Source: Guadua angustifolia (taxonomy: Eukaryota > Streptophyta > Magnoliopsida > Poales > Poaceae). Taken from it: DNA of 64,000 nt. Below, in pieces: positions 9,236 to 23,084 of this stretch (positions within the stretch are counted from its first letter, which is position 1; the number at the start of each line of letters is the position of its first letter). Where the stretch lies: contig CM070515.1 in assembly GCA_036346375.1 (NCBI GenBank), positions 6,408,423 to 6,472,422 on the forward strand, given 5' to 3'. Both the position numbers and the translations under genes were made by a program. Under the pieces are notes generated by a model that was not told the origin of the DNA, ran no database searches, and worked only from the letters and a program-made list of their open reading frames with translations.

Positions 9236-12200
9236 TTAACTGCCTCCCTTCTGCTTGAGGGTAATCTTGTCTCCTAAGCTGAGTGCAATTCCTTGGGTCT
9301 TGCTCCTTATTCTGATGTAACCGCTGAGCTTGCGGTCCACTTGCTTCTCAATGCTGATATTCACCAGAGCATCTTCACCAAAGACACTCTTTGCGTAAAG
9401 ATTAGCAGCAAGAAAACCGCATTCTCCATCAAGTGCAGACCTGATGTCAGGTTATGAATTAGAGGATTGGATAAGAATAACCCCGTAAGAAAAGCAGACA
9501 AGCAGTGGAATGTATGGAACAAGTCTTTCATAACATCCTAACCAGATAGCCCTCAGAAGTTGTCAGCTTCAGTGTGACTACAATTTCCCAGCGATCACCC
9601 AATTCACCACATCAAACACGGTACTTCAAATGCAATATTTTTCTTTTCTGTTTTGCTAACCAACTTAATTCGTCATCTAGCAGGGCAATACAAATCTCTT
9701 TCAAGTTGGATAGTTGTTTATAAAATGATCAACGCTGCAGACCTATTTGTATCTCCTTCATGAGCAAGGTTGGTTTGGTATGAAGTAATACTTCTACTAG
9801 TTTATGTGATTTTATACTCAGTTCAGTTCTTAACTGCACCAAAGAAGTTCATAATGAAAATTTAAAAGTAACCCAACAAGCTGCTTAGAAACTAAGTCTT
9901 AACCTTGAGTGCTAGGAAAGAAGCTTAGAGGTCAGGCTTGGGCTAAATAGATCAGCCCTGCTTTCAGTACTGGAACCAAATGGGCACCGCAATTGCGTAG
10001 CCCTACATCTTACCTATGCAAACCATATTCTATTTTATCCGTAACACATGAAAGTAAACTAACCATGCCATTCAAATTTATGATTAGGTAATGTTAAAAT
10101 AATGCTCATGTACAAGCCGGCGATTTCTAAATGTCTTCATGCCTAAAATATGTATTCATATACACACATTTATGCAAGTATACATTGTTATTAATCATTG
10201 TTTAAGCCTCGCTTAAGCGATAAGGCACTCAAGGGCTGCGCCATGCCATCGCCTTGTCCAAAAGGGTATGGCGTCCGCCTTACGGTCGTGGCGTCGCTGA
10301 GATGTCATATGGCGTTGTGGCGGCCTAAGGCGGATGCCATGCTTCCCCTTCTCCGACATGAGCCTCTTCTTCTTTGGCACCGCTGCCTCCTCTGCACCAA
10401 AGGCCAGATCCAGCCATCAGGTACGGTTCCCCGACGCTGCCGGCCTCTCCCCTCACCCCTTCTCTCGTCTCCCCCGTCGGCCTCTACCTCATCCCCGGAG
10501 TCCAGATCCGCTTCTCTCCTCTAGTCCTCTCCCATCATCTCCCCCACCTACCACCCCCTCCCCTACCTCTACCATGTAGCTGCTCTGGTCCCCGCAATGA
10601 GGATTGAGGACTGACCGAATGAGGATGTACATGCATGCATGCATGTATGTATTGAGGACTAAGGAGAAATACCAATTGAGGATTGAGTGTTAATGTGTTG
10701 GTGTGTTACTAGCTACCGATTAGTGTTCTCAATTATGCTGCTATACTAGGTTAGGATGTGTGTATAGCGTCACCTCACCGCGCGCCTTAACCGCTTTGGT
10801 GGTAAAAAGGTGGCGAGTCACCTCACCTTATCACTTTACTAAACTTGCAAGCACATATCAAAACAGGCATAGTTCTTGTCTGCGGGTCAACGTGAAAAGC
10901 CAGTTTTCAAGAGAACTTACGGTGGTGTGAGGCATTTCATGTTTGTTGACTTGATAATATGATTCAAGAATTCCTTCTCATCCTGAATTACAGTATTCAC
11001 TGCCACCTGATGAAGAAAACAAGAGTCATATTAAACAAAGTGAAAAAGGAACGACAAAATATTCATAAGAAAGGAGAATAACATCACAATTTCAATGCAT
11101 TCCAGATCAACCAGGACCAGCCACTAGTAAAAGCAAATATAACATATACACACTCCAAAAGAAGAAGTAACCTACACAGCTGCTTCGTGCAACAACAATC
11201 AAGACTCTACAAAAGAGAGGCAGTTTTTTTTTTAAAAAAAAGGATAAAAACAATAAAGCCAAGCAAGCGAAAATTAAAAAGACAAATAAAAAGAAAATTT
11301 CTGACCCAATGCATGATCAATGAAAGAAAGAAACTATTGATGTATATTTTGCTAAAAGTATGCCTACTTCAGCTACAGACATAAGGAGCTGAAAGGCTAT
11401 ATAGTATTTCAACAGCTAATTTTAAGTTTTTTCCTTGTAAATTGCTTGGTGGAATTTATCGCCTATCGGCGAGCAGTGTTACTTGGACACGGACACAAGA
11501 GTCAGAACTCAGAATCCGACTTAGATTTGGGTGCCCATTCGGCAAAAAAAATTTAGACACAGGAAATGCTACTCATAATCGGATGTGGGTGTCGGAATGC
11601 AACTCGGATTCGAGGTGCCTTATTCGGCAAATATTTTTGGACACAGGTATCCGAGTAACGCTGTCTGCAAGGCATTATTGGTGTAGTCTGGTAAACTAAA
11701 CAAAATAATTGGTCCAAATAAATGACATGTTACAGCAAAATGATTTTTGCAGATATATATGGCCCCATGGCAATAGCACAATAGTTTAACAAATTTGAAA
11801 TCAGTTTAAGGAAAACTTCAAGTACGAACCAAACATAAAGTAGAATACAAATTAGGAATGGAGAACATCTTGCAAAAGAAAGGCTTTTGCAACAACTGCA
11901 ATGCACAAATAAGCATGTTTACCTTGTTTTCCCACTCAAATTCCGCCCACATGTTCCGGAAGGTAACATCAGCGCATGTAGCAGGTGAGATGTAATCCAT
12001 GATGTCGATGTGAATATCATTTAGGACGACCACTGATCGCTCCATCACATTTGAAGTCTCATAAACTATGTTCCCAAATATGACTCCCGTCTCTGTTGAC
12101 GAAACCTTGATATTTGCACGGATTTGCTTGCTTGACTCAGGAGCCAACGTGTAGTTCTGCGGGCGGTCAACAAGTTTGAGGTCTCCCATTGTAGCCAATT

Positions 12201-15200
12201 CTAAGCACAAGTTCTGAAGTGTCTCCTTTGTACGGTTAATGACAGTAACATCAAGTACAATATCATAATGATGAACTGTCACATATGCTTCAGCATAAAC
12301 AGGATCACTGAACCCAGTCAACTGAAGAATGCGATTAAGTCTGTTTGCATCCTCTGCATCCTTAGTAAATCCACCAGTTGCAGCCTTCAAATCATCTTGG
12401 ACCTCATCTTCCAACTCAAGCTGGCTCATGCCCTAGGAAACAAAATACCATGTTTTAACAATAAAAGGAACAATTAAGGGGAAAAATTACTGGGCACCGG
12501 AAAGGAGGACAAAATCCAAGACAACACACAATACTAAAGATACACCCCACTACAAGCATTGCCATGTTAAACACTAAGGGCAGAATTTTGCCTCGCGGCA
12601 ATGAGATATGGTTAATTCATGTATCTATCTTAACATACTCACAGTACTATTGAAATAACTACCTGGTTTGATCTCTACACAAAGAAGATAAAACTTTCTT
12701 ATCAATTATCAGGACTCCTGAATAATTGATATAATTTGACATGTGAACCAAAATAAAATCAAACAGAATATACCTACAACCTTTCATCATAGTTGCCAGA
12801 TTCGCTATAAACCCCCACAAATCGCGAACCGGATTCATCAAATACAAACCAGTTTTGGGTACAAGGTTCGTGTTCATAGTGGAAATTGGAATAAAAATTG
12901 GCTCCTTTCATGTTCATAACAGAATGACAGCATAAAATTCAAACATATATTAGACAAGGACCATGCACAACATTGCCTCATACAATAAAGAGCATGAGAC
13001 AGTCTTGCACAATACAGTGTTACAAACCAAAATATTTGTGTGTGATATTAGTGGAAATAATATAAATGACTAAGTGTTTTCCAAAAGCTGTGAATGTGTC
13101 ATAGTAAGACTTCAGGTCAAGGAGAAAAAAATCATATCAGTAGTTTACAAGTTTAGGTATTCTTGTCAGGAGATACAAAAGGTAACAAGTTTTGTCAGAT
13201 AAGTTCAAGGATTGCATGCTGTGGATGTGAGTTGCTTTGATTATTTAATTACACATTGACATCGCATTCCAACGAAGAAAATGGATTGCTTGCGCAGCAG
13301 TAAAGAAGTCCATTAATCCTAAACACAAGAAAGGATAGTACTTTATATTGTAGATAATATGCAACTTCAGACTGCATTGTTACATTAGCAATGTCAAGCA
13401 CTAAGTCATGCATCATTTTTATGTTTTATTTGAAACAAGATCGTTCGTGAATTAGCTGCCAATACGTCTTAGACAAAGGAAATGTTACAATTTCCATAGT
13501 GCAAAAGCAACATAAGATAGTAGTTTTTGCTTACCCTTCTGCTCTTCAGGTGGTAGAAATCTATAAGATCATCTGGCTGGGCATGAGAAATCTGAACCTT
13601 GGCCTTCATCTCCTCTGTCTCCCTGAATTGCTTCTCAGCAAGCATTTTTGCAAAGCTCTGTCTGCATGACTGCAACCAAATCTTCCTCACATCATCACCA
13701 GTATTGCAAAGCAACCTAACGCAAAGCACAACCCTATCATATGAATCGTTGTCAATCGGGTGGGGAAGGTAAGAGGACTGCCCCAGCTGCAAAATGTAAG
13801 TCATGATCAGCAAGGCCCCAGTAGAAGCCTTGTTTGCTTCAACCTTTGAGGGCTGCACCTCCTCCAGCCTCAATACAAGCTTAGTCAGAGTGCAAGCAAC
13901 AACGGCAGCCAAGAAGAAATCGCCTGACAGAATGAGTGATCTGAGATTCAGGGTTGATGCTAATGACCCAGGAGCAACTGATGGAGCCGAAATGGCCTCA
14001 GTGGCAGCACTCTGTGTGGCATACGTGCCGTCTGCAAGAACAACAGGCCGCCTGGAAGATACAGTAGCAGAGTTCACTACCGGCTGGGTTGGCTTGGTGG
14101 AATCAGTAGTCTCCCCATCCTCTGAGACAGTGTAGAATGGTAAATCCCCAAGGCATTGCTTAATGGTGCTGATGGCGCTCTCAACCTCTGATAACGAGAG
14201 GGAGTACTCCCCAAGGATCCAGAGAGCGCATGAGCAGACACGGGATGCCCGGATCTGATAGAATGTATCAATAAGCCTTTGGATCATGGATACACGCAGC
14301 TTGGGATTGGTCTCAATGATCTCACGCACAAACAACACAACATCAACTGCTGCAGCGACATTAGTGTCACCAAGGAAGTCCATGAGGAGGTGCACCACTG
14401 ATCCAGCCACCTCTGGGTACTCCACAGCGCATGCATGGATCGCCTGTACAAGCATCTGGCGGTATTCGCCACCCTTCTCGAGCTCCCCTGCCTGCGTCTT
14501 GACCACCTCCTTCTTGAGGTAAAGCACCACCTCCTCCACGTTACGAGGGGTGAGAAGATCGAGCACCAAATCCAGCACCTTCCTCTTGACATCCACGTTA
14601 GGGCTGGCGAGGGCACGCAGCACATCCATCACCACATCCACCATCACATCCCGGTGCAAGGTTCGCAACTCATTCAGGCGGTCCAGGACAATGAGCTTCA
14701 CATTGTTGTCACTCTGCGATGAGAGCAGCTGGCAGTATGTATTCGCAGCAGCCCGCACGGCAGTAGGCGCCGAAGAGAGAGACACAAGTGCACCAGCGCA
14801 CTCATACACAACCGCTGTATTAGGCGTGGAAAGAAGGGAGATAATAATCTTGATATACCTTCCCTTGTCCGCACGGTTCGGGGAGCGGCAGACCTTGCGG
14901 ATTAGATCTACCGCGGCCATTTGCAGGAGGTCGGGCCACTCCGTAACACGTTCGGCGTTGGAGAGCAGGTACGCGACCGCACGTTCCTGCGCGCAGGCAC
15001 AGAGCATAAGGAACGCGTTCCGCCGCGCGGACGCATCCTGCTCTGACGCCAGCGCGCGCTCGACGAGCTCGGGCGCGTCGGGGATGAGCTGGTCGCCGTG
15101 CGGGAGGCGGTAGATCGCCGCGATCGCGGAGAGGGCATGGCGGCGTATGAACTGGTGGCGGTGCTCGAGGTTCTCGAGGATGGAGGGCACGAGCGGTTCG

Positions 15201-15586
15201 AGCACCTCGGGCTCGGAAAGGCGGCAGAGGAAGCGGAGCGTGACGCCGCGGATGTACTCGTTGGGATGCTGCAGGTTGTTGCGGAGGTTCTGGCAGATGA
15301 GGATCATCTCCGGGAGGACGCGGCCGGCGGCGTCGCGCTTGTCTATGATCTCGAGGTAGAGGAGCAGCAGCTTCTGGATGGTGTGGTCCTCGGAGGGGAG
15401 GACGTAGCGGACGACGGTGATGAAGAGCTGCGGGAGGGTCTCGCCGTTGAGGAGCAACATGACGGCGCGCTTCATGGCGTCGACCTTGGCGGCGACGTCG
15501 CTGCCCTCCAGATCCGCCTTGATCTCGTTCGCCATGGCGGCGGAGCCCTTGTCGAAGTGGACCAGCAGCGTGCACGGCTTCTCCAT
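9236..15586 (-). CDS. Coatomer subunit beta (beta-COP), four coding exons
   Basis: Coding exons are 15586-13535, 12432-11923, 11006-10921 and 9440-9236. All have GT-AG borders and compatible phases, giving 950 residues, the usual plant beta-COP length (about 950). The protein starts MEKPCTLLVHFDKGSA. Exon 1 encodes the long adaptin-like HEAT/ARM solenoid (about residues 10-530) and a linker. Exon 2 starts GMSQLELEDEVQ and, with exons 3-4, makes the C-terminal beta-sandwich and appendage platform, ending KITLKQKGGS. Beta-COP is a core subunit of COPI coats that bud from the cis-Golgi for retrograde transport. I chose the ATG in GGCGCCATGGAG at 15586; an in-frame Met at 15721 would add a Pro-rich tail not found in the family. 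No frame break is seen, so the gene looks functional. Rice is, to my knowledge, known to carry two closely spaced beta-COP genes. Confidence 0.96.
10198..10860. mobile_element. TE-like insertion in beta-COP intron 3
   Basis: This part of the last intron is much more GC-rich than its surroundings. It begins with a short hairpin (GCTTAAGC inside TCGCTTAAGCGATAAGGC) and carries repeated GCCTTA/TAAGGCG and GGTGGCGAGTCACCTCACC motifs near both ends, plus a (CATG)n run at 10629-10650. Its ORFs (about 80-108 codons) show no known protein. I read it as a non-autonomous transposon or captured fragment; family unknown. Confidence 0.4.
11470..11685. mobile_element. Small MITE in beta-COP intron 2
   Basis: The left end CAGTGTTACTTGGACACGG and the reverse complement of the right end (CAGCGTTACTCGGATACC) are imperfect inverted repeats of about 18 bp. 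Internally, related ATTCGGCAAA motifs recur. At ~215 bp without coding capacity, this fits a MITE. A target duplication was not resolved. Confidence 0.5.
12433..13534 (-). other. Intron 1 of beta-COP
   Basis: The intron is 1.1 kb and AT-rich, bounded by the GTAAGC donor (13534) and CCTAG acceptor (12433). No nested gene or clear transposon is seen. Confidence 0.8.
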
Positions 15587-15849
15587 GGCGCCGGCGCCGG
15601 ATCTGCCGTGCCGGATCTGCGGAGGAGGAGGCGGCGGTGGTTGGATCTGCGCGGGGGTGGGTCGGGATCTGAGAGGGAGGGAGTGATGGCCGGTGGGTGA
15701 AGAAGGGGGAGGCGAGATCACAGGCGAAATTTTATTTTAAATAAACTTTTTTCGATCGTTTTATAAGAATAATTTACCTTATTTTCTTTTACGAAAATAT
15801 ATTACCTTTGGCAGCGCTGCGATAGACTCACTCGATCATCCTTCGGTTA

Positions 15850-16335
15850 CGCAATTTGGAGTTTCGGACCTTCCTCACAAAATCAAGGAGCAATCGTGGT
15901 CCCTCGTGCTGTATCATTCGAGTGGGCCTGTACAGTCACAAAACTGATTTCAAAAAAACCATTCAAAATTCAAAAATAAAAATATCGAGTCAAAAATTGT
16001 TTAAAATTGTTAGAAACCGAAGGGTTAAAAATTTAAAAATTTGTAAAATTTTCAAGAAAATAAAAATATACCGGTTTTTATCAAAAATCTATTGATTTTG
16101 ATCCAAAATTGACTAGCCAATCGGTGGATGCTAATCATTGTGGCGTTGCGACACGATTTTGACCTAAAATCGATCGACTGTTTTACGTTGCATCAATTTT
16201 TTTTGAATTTTTGAAAATTTTAATTAGATCGGTTTTGGATATCGAACCAATTCGGTACGATCAAGACCGCAATTTTCAAGCGATTTTCGTCGATTTTGTG
16301 ATCTGGTCATCTCTCGCTATAGACTGTGCAATTGA
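15850..16335. repeat. AT-rich repeat related to 25380-25740
   Basis: Sequence built from AAAATT/AAAACC/ATCGATTTT words ends in CGATTTTCGTCGATTTTGTG. The block at 25380-25740 ends in a very similar pattern (GCGGTTTTCGTCGGTTTTTTG). They look like diverged copies of one non-autonomous repeat family; no termini or coding region were defined. Confidence 0.35.
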
Positions 16336-19300
16336 TTTAAGTCACATCACCACTGCCACTGATACTTGTTGCAGAATAGTAGAGTGACAAGGCCTATCAC
16401 TATATTGTTAAGCGATTGATAAGTTTTTTTAAATAATATACTTTTTAATTAATATTTACATAAATAAATATGAAGTGGATCGAATGTCTAAAAACATGAT
16501 GAATTAGGATTCCTGTTGCTAGTGACCAAATTAAAAACTTAACATTTTCAAATCTAACCTATGTACCTATAGTTTCTATTGTATATAAACAACCCCTACA
16601 CAAGTATAGTAAAGTTTTACAACTTAAATTCCAATCCTATACAAGTTTAATATCTAGGAATCAAAAGATATGGAAGTAAATATAGAAATGTAAAAAAAAG
16701 GGAGCATAACCAATTTTTTAACAAGGTATCAAAGATCGGTGATCTCCATTGCTCCTCGTTGCAACACTCTGGCAAGAGTATCGCTCTGACTTAAAATCAT
16801 GCAAGGAATCAAACCATCCACTCGAGATAGTTCTTCCCCGCTCTGGATAAGTGGACTCAAAACCTTCACAAACTCGTTGGTGCATTTTCACAAACTCCTC
16901 CTTAGAAAGACACAAGAACCACGTCTTCAAGCCGTCTAGGAGGTGCCAATCTCCAAAGGTAACAAGGGTAGACCATTACTTGAAACTAGATAGGTAAATC
17001 AACTAAAGTAAGGCACATTAAAGGCCTATGTTACCTCTCAAATCTCTGAAAATATGTTCTTGAATGCTCTTGAGTGCTCTTTCTCTTAATATGAGATGAA
17101 CATATGGAGTGGCTAAGAGTCCTCACAAAGATATTTATGCCAAGTATTTATAGCCCCTTAAAGACACTAGGCGTTATGCTCACTTTCTTAACAAATCAAC
17201 ACCTTTCAAATCATTCAAAGTCTTTTCGGATCATCCTAAACCTTGAAAGTCTAATGCTCAAAATACTAGTCATTATAGGCTTAAAGTATCATCCGATAGC
17301 TTTCAGATCAATCTTACATCTAGATGACTCTCTCCATCCGGATTATCTAGAATATACAAAAAATTTTAGCCTATGTCAAAAACCAACTTTCTATCTCAAT
17401 GATCTGCTTGCTTGTCTCGTTAGCTATAGAAGCATCTAGAATGTGTAACTTTCCAGTACCTTCAAAATCACCACCTTCGGCTCTAATGATCCACTTCCTT
17501 GTCTAATAGCTATAAGGTCATTCAAAATGTGTAATTTTTCAACACATTGAAAAATACTACATTCGGCTCCAATGATCATCTGTTTTGTCTGCTAGTTATG
17601 AGATCATCCGAAATGTGTAATTTTTTCAACACATTTAAAAATCATCTCTTTTTCGATAGCTATAGGTTTATTTAGAACATATTGAAAATTTTCAAACTAA
17701 ATCGATATTGCTTCAATTTGATTTCGTTGCAACTTCAACTTTCTAATTACTTCCTTTTAACTATGTATGAGCTAGACAAATCTAATGTGCATCATCACTA
17801 GCTACCTAACCTAAGCAAACTCAAGGAGCTAGCCTAGACCCCCTCTCTCTAATATTATGACCAAAGCAAAATAAAGACATAACACTACAATGATCCATCT
17901 TCAACACATTAGATTGTTTCTAAACACAATGTCTTTGATATTCATGCTTTGCCATTAAGTATAACTTTTCGAGGATCTATGAATACCCAAAACTCCAATT
18001 ATGCCAAAATCAAGCACTAACTCATCTTGAAACATTTAAACATTATTAGTCTTGACAATCAAACGCCATTAATCACCAAATCATATATATCACTAAAATT
18101 AGGGGCCTAGATACTTACAAAATGCTCAGATAAAAAATTACTAAAAATAACCTGATGTCATCATTTGAACCATCGATATTCTGGTTTGGACTCCAACATG
18201 GTATTTTTATGAGTTAGCAGTTTTGAAATAATGGATAACTATTAAAGAGAGAATTTAACGAGTTTGTTGTATGCACAGAGGGAAGTTGAGTAGTGATTTA
18301 TTTTAAAATAAACCATTTTAAGTTTGACAAAGTATTTCATAATGAAGATGTGAATTCACATGGCACATAGGGCTTATTTAGGTGCATATGTTCGCTACGT
18401 TATTCCTATGATATAAATGGCAAAATGTACTGACCATCAACATGAACTAAAGATAAACTACATGTGCACCTTTAAGATTCGAAAACACTTGGGGATAGAA
18501 AAGAAGTTAGGATTGAGGTCATACATCCTATGCATCAGGATCCATCGTTGTCTTTCCCTTGTCTCCCATGTGGACATAGGCTTTGGCCTTCTTCCATTAC
18601 TTTCTGTACAAAAAAGCATAATACTCATCTTCCAGGCCTTCAGGCTTATCCAAGTCTGAAATAACCTCACCTTCAACAGGGGCATCGGGACCATCAATGC
18701 CTTTCACTTGTCTTCCCCCCTCTTGGCCTTTTTCCTTGTGTGCTGAGATGTAAGGTTTTTCCGATGGGTGAAGTTTTAAAGAGCAATTGTGTAGTTCAAC
18801 ATATATTTTTGTTATATAAATGCCCTATCGTTATCAAGTTCTCTGGATCATCGATCCATTATAAGAAGTGGTAATACTCTAAAGGCTATCATTATGCACA
18901 AATAAAGTTCTCCAACAGGTGAAGTTCTTAGGGCCATCAATCCATTATAACCTAACATACTTGTCACACGACTAAATAATTCATAATGCTAATCAAAGAT
19001 GCTATATACATGCTAAAGAAAAAAAATAAACTACTTCCTATACATCTCATACAACACAAATGCAAATTTCAATTTAATTTTTCAATACGACATGCATGCA
19101 ATCTAAATATAGGATATGAACCTAGCCAAGCTAAGTCTTGGACTAATCGATGTACACATAGAGCTAATATACCATTTTTGCACTATAATATAAAAAAATG
19201 CATTCTAACTAAATACATATGACAATAGCGCTAAAACTAGGCAAAGTAAAACCGCCAAACTAATCCTACCACTAAACTATGTTCATTATTATTGCTAATG

Positions 19301-20020
19301 TAGCATGTTTCCAAAAATTGCCCAACAAATTTGGTGACCAAGAAACACTAATCTAAAAACGTGGGTACACGGACGAACAAGAGTAAAGCCTTCTCATTCT
19401 CCTTTTCTCCCCTCTCTTCTCTTCTCCTCCACTCTTCTCTTCATCTCCCCCCACTTTCTTGATTAAAAATGACTTTTCAACTATATTTTGGATTTTATAT
19501 CAGCCACTGGTCACGCGATGGCCATGCGACTAGCGTAGCATGACCACTAGTCGCTTCACGAGAGAGTGATTATCACGCCTAATCATGCTACGAAGACATG
19601 ACTAAGAGACATGGGAAAACGTTGTCCTTTCATTCCCTGACTGTCTGTTTCTCACATTTACACCAAGTAGTTGTGCCACATATCCTTATGCTAGAGTTAG
19701 TCTGGCCATTCTGACCGCCAATTGTTAGGCAGCTTGATTGGTGGTTGCCGGTCTAATCACCACCACAAGGGTTGTCTTACCAATGGCCGGCCTGACCAGC
19801 AAGGGAATGGTAGTCTAATCGCACCTCCACCTACTTTTCATTTACTTGATCAAATCACATCAAATTTGAACCACAACACCCTAGAATATCACAAACCTAT
19901 TACATACAATAATTTCAAGAATTGTTGTCAAAATTTCCACATTTACCTATTTTAAGGAAGAGATGTCAAGAACCGAGTAAAAAAAGGAAAACGAGATCTA
20001 CTCAAGCTCGTATAATCTAG
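16336..20020. other. TE-derived, AT-rich region without intact gene
   Basis: Around 17270-17660 there are three diverged repeats of about 110 bp, each containing a version of TCTAATGATC...GTCT...TAGCTAT...ATGTGTAA. Around 16718-16980 a minus-strand ORF (WHLLDGLKTWFLCLSKEEF...ESTYPERGR) looks like a decayed coding piece of unknown origin. The sequences resemble untranslated or LTR-like parts of grass transposons, but I could not find terminal repeats. 19370-19460 is a CT-rich run. Confidence 0.3.
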
Positions 20021-20026
20021 AACTTA

Positions 20027-20302
20027 AGGCCTTGTTTGGAGGACTTTAAACCGCTTCAGCTTCTTAAAATCCAGTAAGTCCCCAAACAGCTCAGCTTTTA
20101 AGCTGCTTTTGGCATAAATTAGAAGCTATATATAACTAACAAAAACCAAAAACTGAAAACTGTGCTAGACCTACTTTTGCAGTTTATTATTGAGGAAAAT
20201 TAGCTATTTGTCAAACATTCCCTTATAAAAGATACAGTCACTTTTTAGCTAAAAAAGAAAAAAACAACTTTTTAGAAAAACTACCGCTCGCAAATAGGCC
20301 CT
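20027..20302. mobile_element. hAT-like MITE
   Basis: The left end AGGCCTTGTTTGGAG and the reverse complement of the right end (AGGGCCTATTTGCGAG) form imperfect inverted repeats. The element is about 275 bp and contains the CAGCTTTTAAGCTGCTTTT motif common in grass MITEs of this kind. The family call is by end similarity only. Confidence 0.6.
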
Positions 20303-21501
20303 AAATATCACCTAGATAGGTTCCTACATGGCTTAGCAAACTAAAACTAAACACGAAACACACTAGAACATAGAGAACCAAAGATCACCAAAAGAGCAAG
20401 AAAATCAACAAGAACATAAAGGAGGCATTGAAGGACCAATGTGGCAATCAGAGACTAGAGTAATAGTCAAGTTAGCTTGAGTGAATCTCAATTCTTAATG
20501 AAGTTTCTTGAGGGCTAAGTAGAACTCATCCAAGGGTGAAGGATGACTCAATCTCAACCCTTAGTGAGGTTATTTGAGGCCAAGTTGTACTCATCCAATA
20601 ATGGAGGTGTGCTCTTTTAAGTTTTACCCACCTTGTTGTGAGGCTTTGTAAATCTTCCTCCAAAGAAATAAAATTTTATTTCCTTACTTTTTTAATTTAA
20701 TTTTAGCATTTACATTATGTCTTAAATTCAGCATTTAAATTCTGTAATTTAATTTCTTGCAATTTACATTCTCACAAGTTGGATTTGCCTCCCTTCCTTC
20801 TACTTGTTTTTAAAATTCCACAATTTAATTTCTTGCAATTTACATTCTTGCAAGTTGTATTTATCTCCCCTCCTTCTACTTGCTTGTGCTTTTTGTCGAG
20901 GATTTATGATTGATCGATGAATCTTCTTCCTATCATATCCTCATCATCTAGGCAATCCTTTGCAAGAATTCGATTTCTTTGCTTAATCTTTGAGAAATTT
21001 TTGTAGATCGTGTTTGAGGTTTTTGTTTCTTATGTTCTTACTTGCTGTGACAAGTGGAAGAATATCTAAGATCATCTTGATCATCACAACCCCACGAGCA
21101 AGTTCAAGACCAAGATTTTTTCTATTTTGCTCTTCTGGTTTGAGTATTTTAAGTAAGGTTTTGATTAGATCCATTAAATGGGAGAAAAATTTAATTGTAA
21201 TCATTCACACTCTCTCTGATCGCCACGTCGGTCCTTCAAACATAGAGGAACAAGGTTGACCTTATTAAACCACTTGGATGAAGGATTACATCTAGTCCAC
21301 TGGGAGGACAAAACCCAAAAGGATGCCACCTAGCTCTATCCTCAAAACTCTAGTTCTTTTTTAGAGGTTCAAGTGCACAACACCACCCCTCTCACAAAAC
21401 CCTAGCTCCTCCATATTTTATAGAGGATGACAAGAAACCCTAACATGGCCACAAAAGTTAAAATTTTCCCCTACTCACACCTATAGAAACCCATTAATCT
21501 A
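20303..21501. other. Repeat-rich region, no gene
   Basis: Direct repeats are present: CTCAATT/CTCAACC...TTAGTGAGG with AACTCATCCAA at 20480-20600, and TTTAATTTCTTGCAATTTACATTCT twice at 20748-20850. The organisation resembles retrotransposon LTR remains, but no LTR pair, primer-binding site or polyprotein was found. Confidence 0.35.
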
Positions 21502-21623
21502 TTAGAGCATCTCCAACAGTGCCCAATAATCTAACTCCCAATAACTCTGGATTGGAAACTTCCTAAAAGTTTTTGGGCCTAAAAAAATGACCATACTCCA
21601 ACAGTTCCCTTTTTTTTAAAATT

Positions 21624-21866
21624 CCGCCTGAGCACGTCGTCTCCCGGGAGACCTTCATGCGGCAATCGGTCAAGGCGGGGGTGTTCACCGAGGGCAACAT
21701 CGGCGTCGTCGTCGTCAACTGCAGCCTCTTCAACCCGACGCCGTCGCTTTCCGCCATGATCGTCGACCACGACAAGCTCCGTGGCAACGTCGCCAGCTAC
21801 AACCTCGGCGGCATGGGCTGCAGCGCTGGCCTCGTCTCCATCAACCTCGCCAAGCAGCTGCTCCAG
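21624..21866 (+). pseudogene. Captured 3-ketoacyl-CoA synthase (KCS) exon fragment
   Basis: The open frame of 81 codons reads VVVVNCSLFNPTPSLSAMI, then ASYNLGGMGCSAG and NLAKQLLQ. These are hallmark blocks of plant KCS enzymes, which condense malonyl-CoA with long acyl-CoA in ER-bound very-long-chain fatty acid elongation. GMGCSAG contains the catalytic Cys. A GTAATT donor-like sequence follows directly, so exon plus intron seem to have been taken together. The membrane anchor, the rest of the thiolase-like fold and the His/Asn residues are absent, so it cannot be active. It lies just inside the left end of the PIF/Harbinger-like element. Confidence 0.88.
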
Positions 21867-23084
21867 GTAATTTATCCATTAGCCTGCAAAGATTAAGCGC
21901 CATAAGTACAGAGATAAGTACTGCACGTATTTGAGTGGGTAGTTTGTATTCGGAGATGCAGTCAGTCAGTGTCTTTCTCGGATTGAGCTTGTTGTTGAAG
22001 ATGTTGTCGGATGTCAATAGTAGTCCGTATCGGTAGCAAGCAAATGAGTCAGTTTCGGTTTCTGTTTTGAGTATCTGTATGTACAATTGAACTGTGTATT
22101 TCTGGGTATAAGTATTGAATAGAAAAGGCAGTAAAGGCGTGCAGTATTCAAGGAAAAAGACGCTTGTGTTGATTGAATGCTCTGTTGCCGTATTTTGAGT
22201 TCTGAACTCTGTTTTTTTTTCAGACTCTGTATTGCAGAGGAGTCTCCACCCAAACGATAGTATTCTGGTAGCTAGAAAGAGACCAAAAGCATACTTGTTG
22301 TTCCCTATTTCCTGTGAATATTATTGGGTAGGTGATACTGATACAAAACAACGAACACAAATTTCATTTCACTGGAGCAATCGAAACTGTGTGAAAAGCT
22401 AAAGAATAAGCAGAGCAAAGAGCCAATTGGCATCCTGGTGAATATATATAGAGGAGAGGATTACACTTCTTGTTACATTGGTTAAGAATAGAGTTTGTGC
22501 CGGATGGAAAACAGTATTCCGTTAACAATAACAACCTTCAGTCTGAAATCTGTTAACACTGTGGACAGTATAGTGATGAACTTCAAGATGAAAGTTAGCA
22601 ACTGATTGGCATTTGTTAGAATAATTTCAAACAGTCTGACTTTAGATTAGCACACTTGGACGGGCTTACAATGACACAACACAGGGGAAGTGTTTGGTTT
22701 GGTTGAAACAAAATGAATTAGTAATAAGGTAATATCGAGTAATATTTGCTACTGCATACAAGCCCAACACCTCCATTCACCAGCCAAAGCTAAATCATTT
22801 CACTGCCATTGCCTCACAAGACCATTCACCAACCAGAGCTTCCATTCTTCCAACCCAAGACCACAAGCCTCAGTGCAATCCATGGCTTTCCGTAAAGCTA
22901 TAAAAAATTTCATCCATCCTAGACAGCAAAATTGTTCATGTTTTGAACAAGGATGACACTTTCAGAACAAGGATGACTAAATGACTAAGAATGTATCAAA
23001 ATTTCATCCATCCTAGACACTTTCAGAACAAGGATGACTAAATGAGAGCATGGATATGAAAAAAAAAACAAAAAAAAGAAAGCA

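Noticed and set aside
14550..15700. Several plus- and minus-strand ORFs of 187-251 codons overlapping beta-COP exon 1
   Set aside because: Shadow frames of the GC-rich exon; the beta-COP frame is unambiguous.
15587..15721. In-frame upstream Met giving beta-COP a 45-residue Pro-rich N-terminal extension
   Set aside because: The family starts MEKPCTLLVHFDKG, and the ATG at 15586 has a strong GCCATGG context; the extension is better read as 5' UTR.
16718..16930. Minus-strand ORF with ESTYPERGRTISSGWFDSL as a gene
   Set aside because: Short, isolated and embedded in TE-like sequence; no family recognised and no splice partners.
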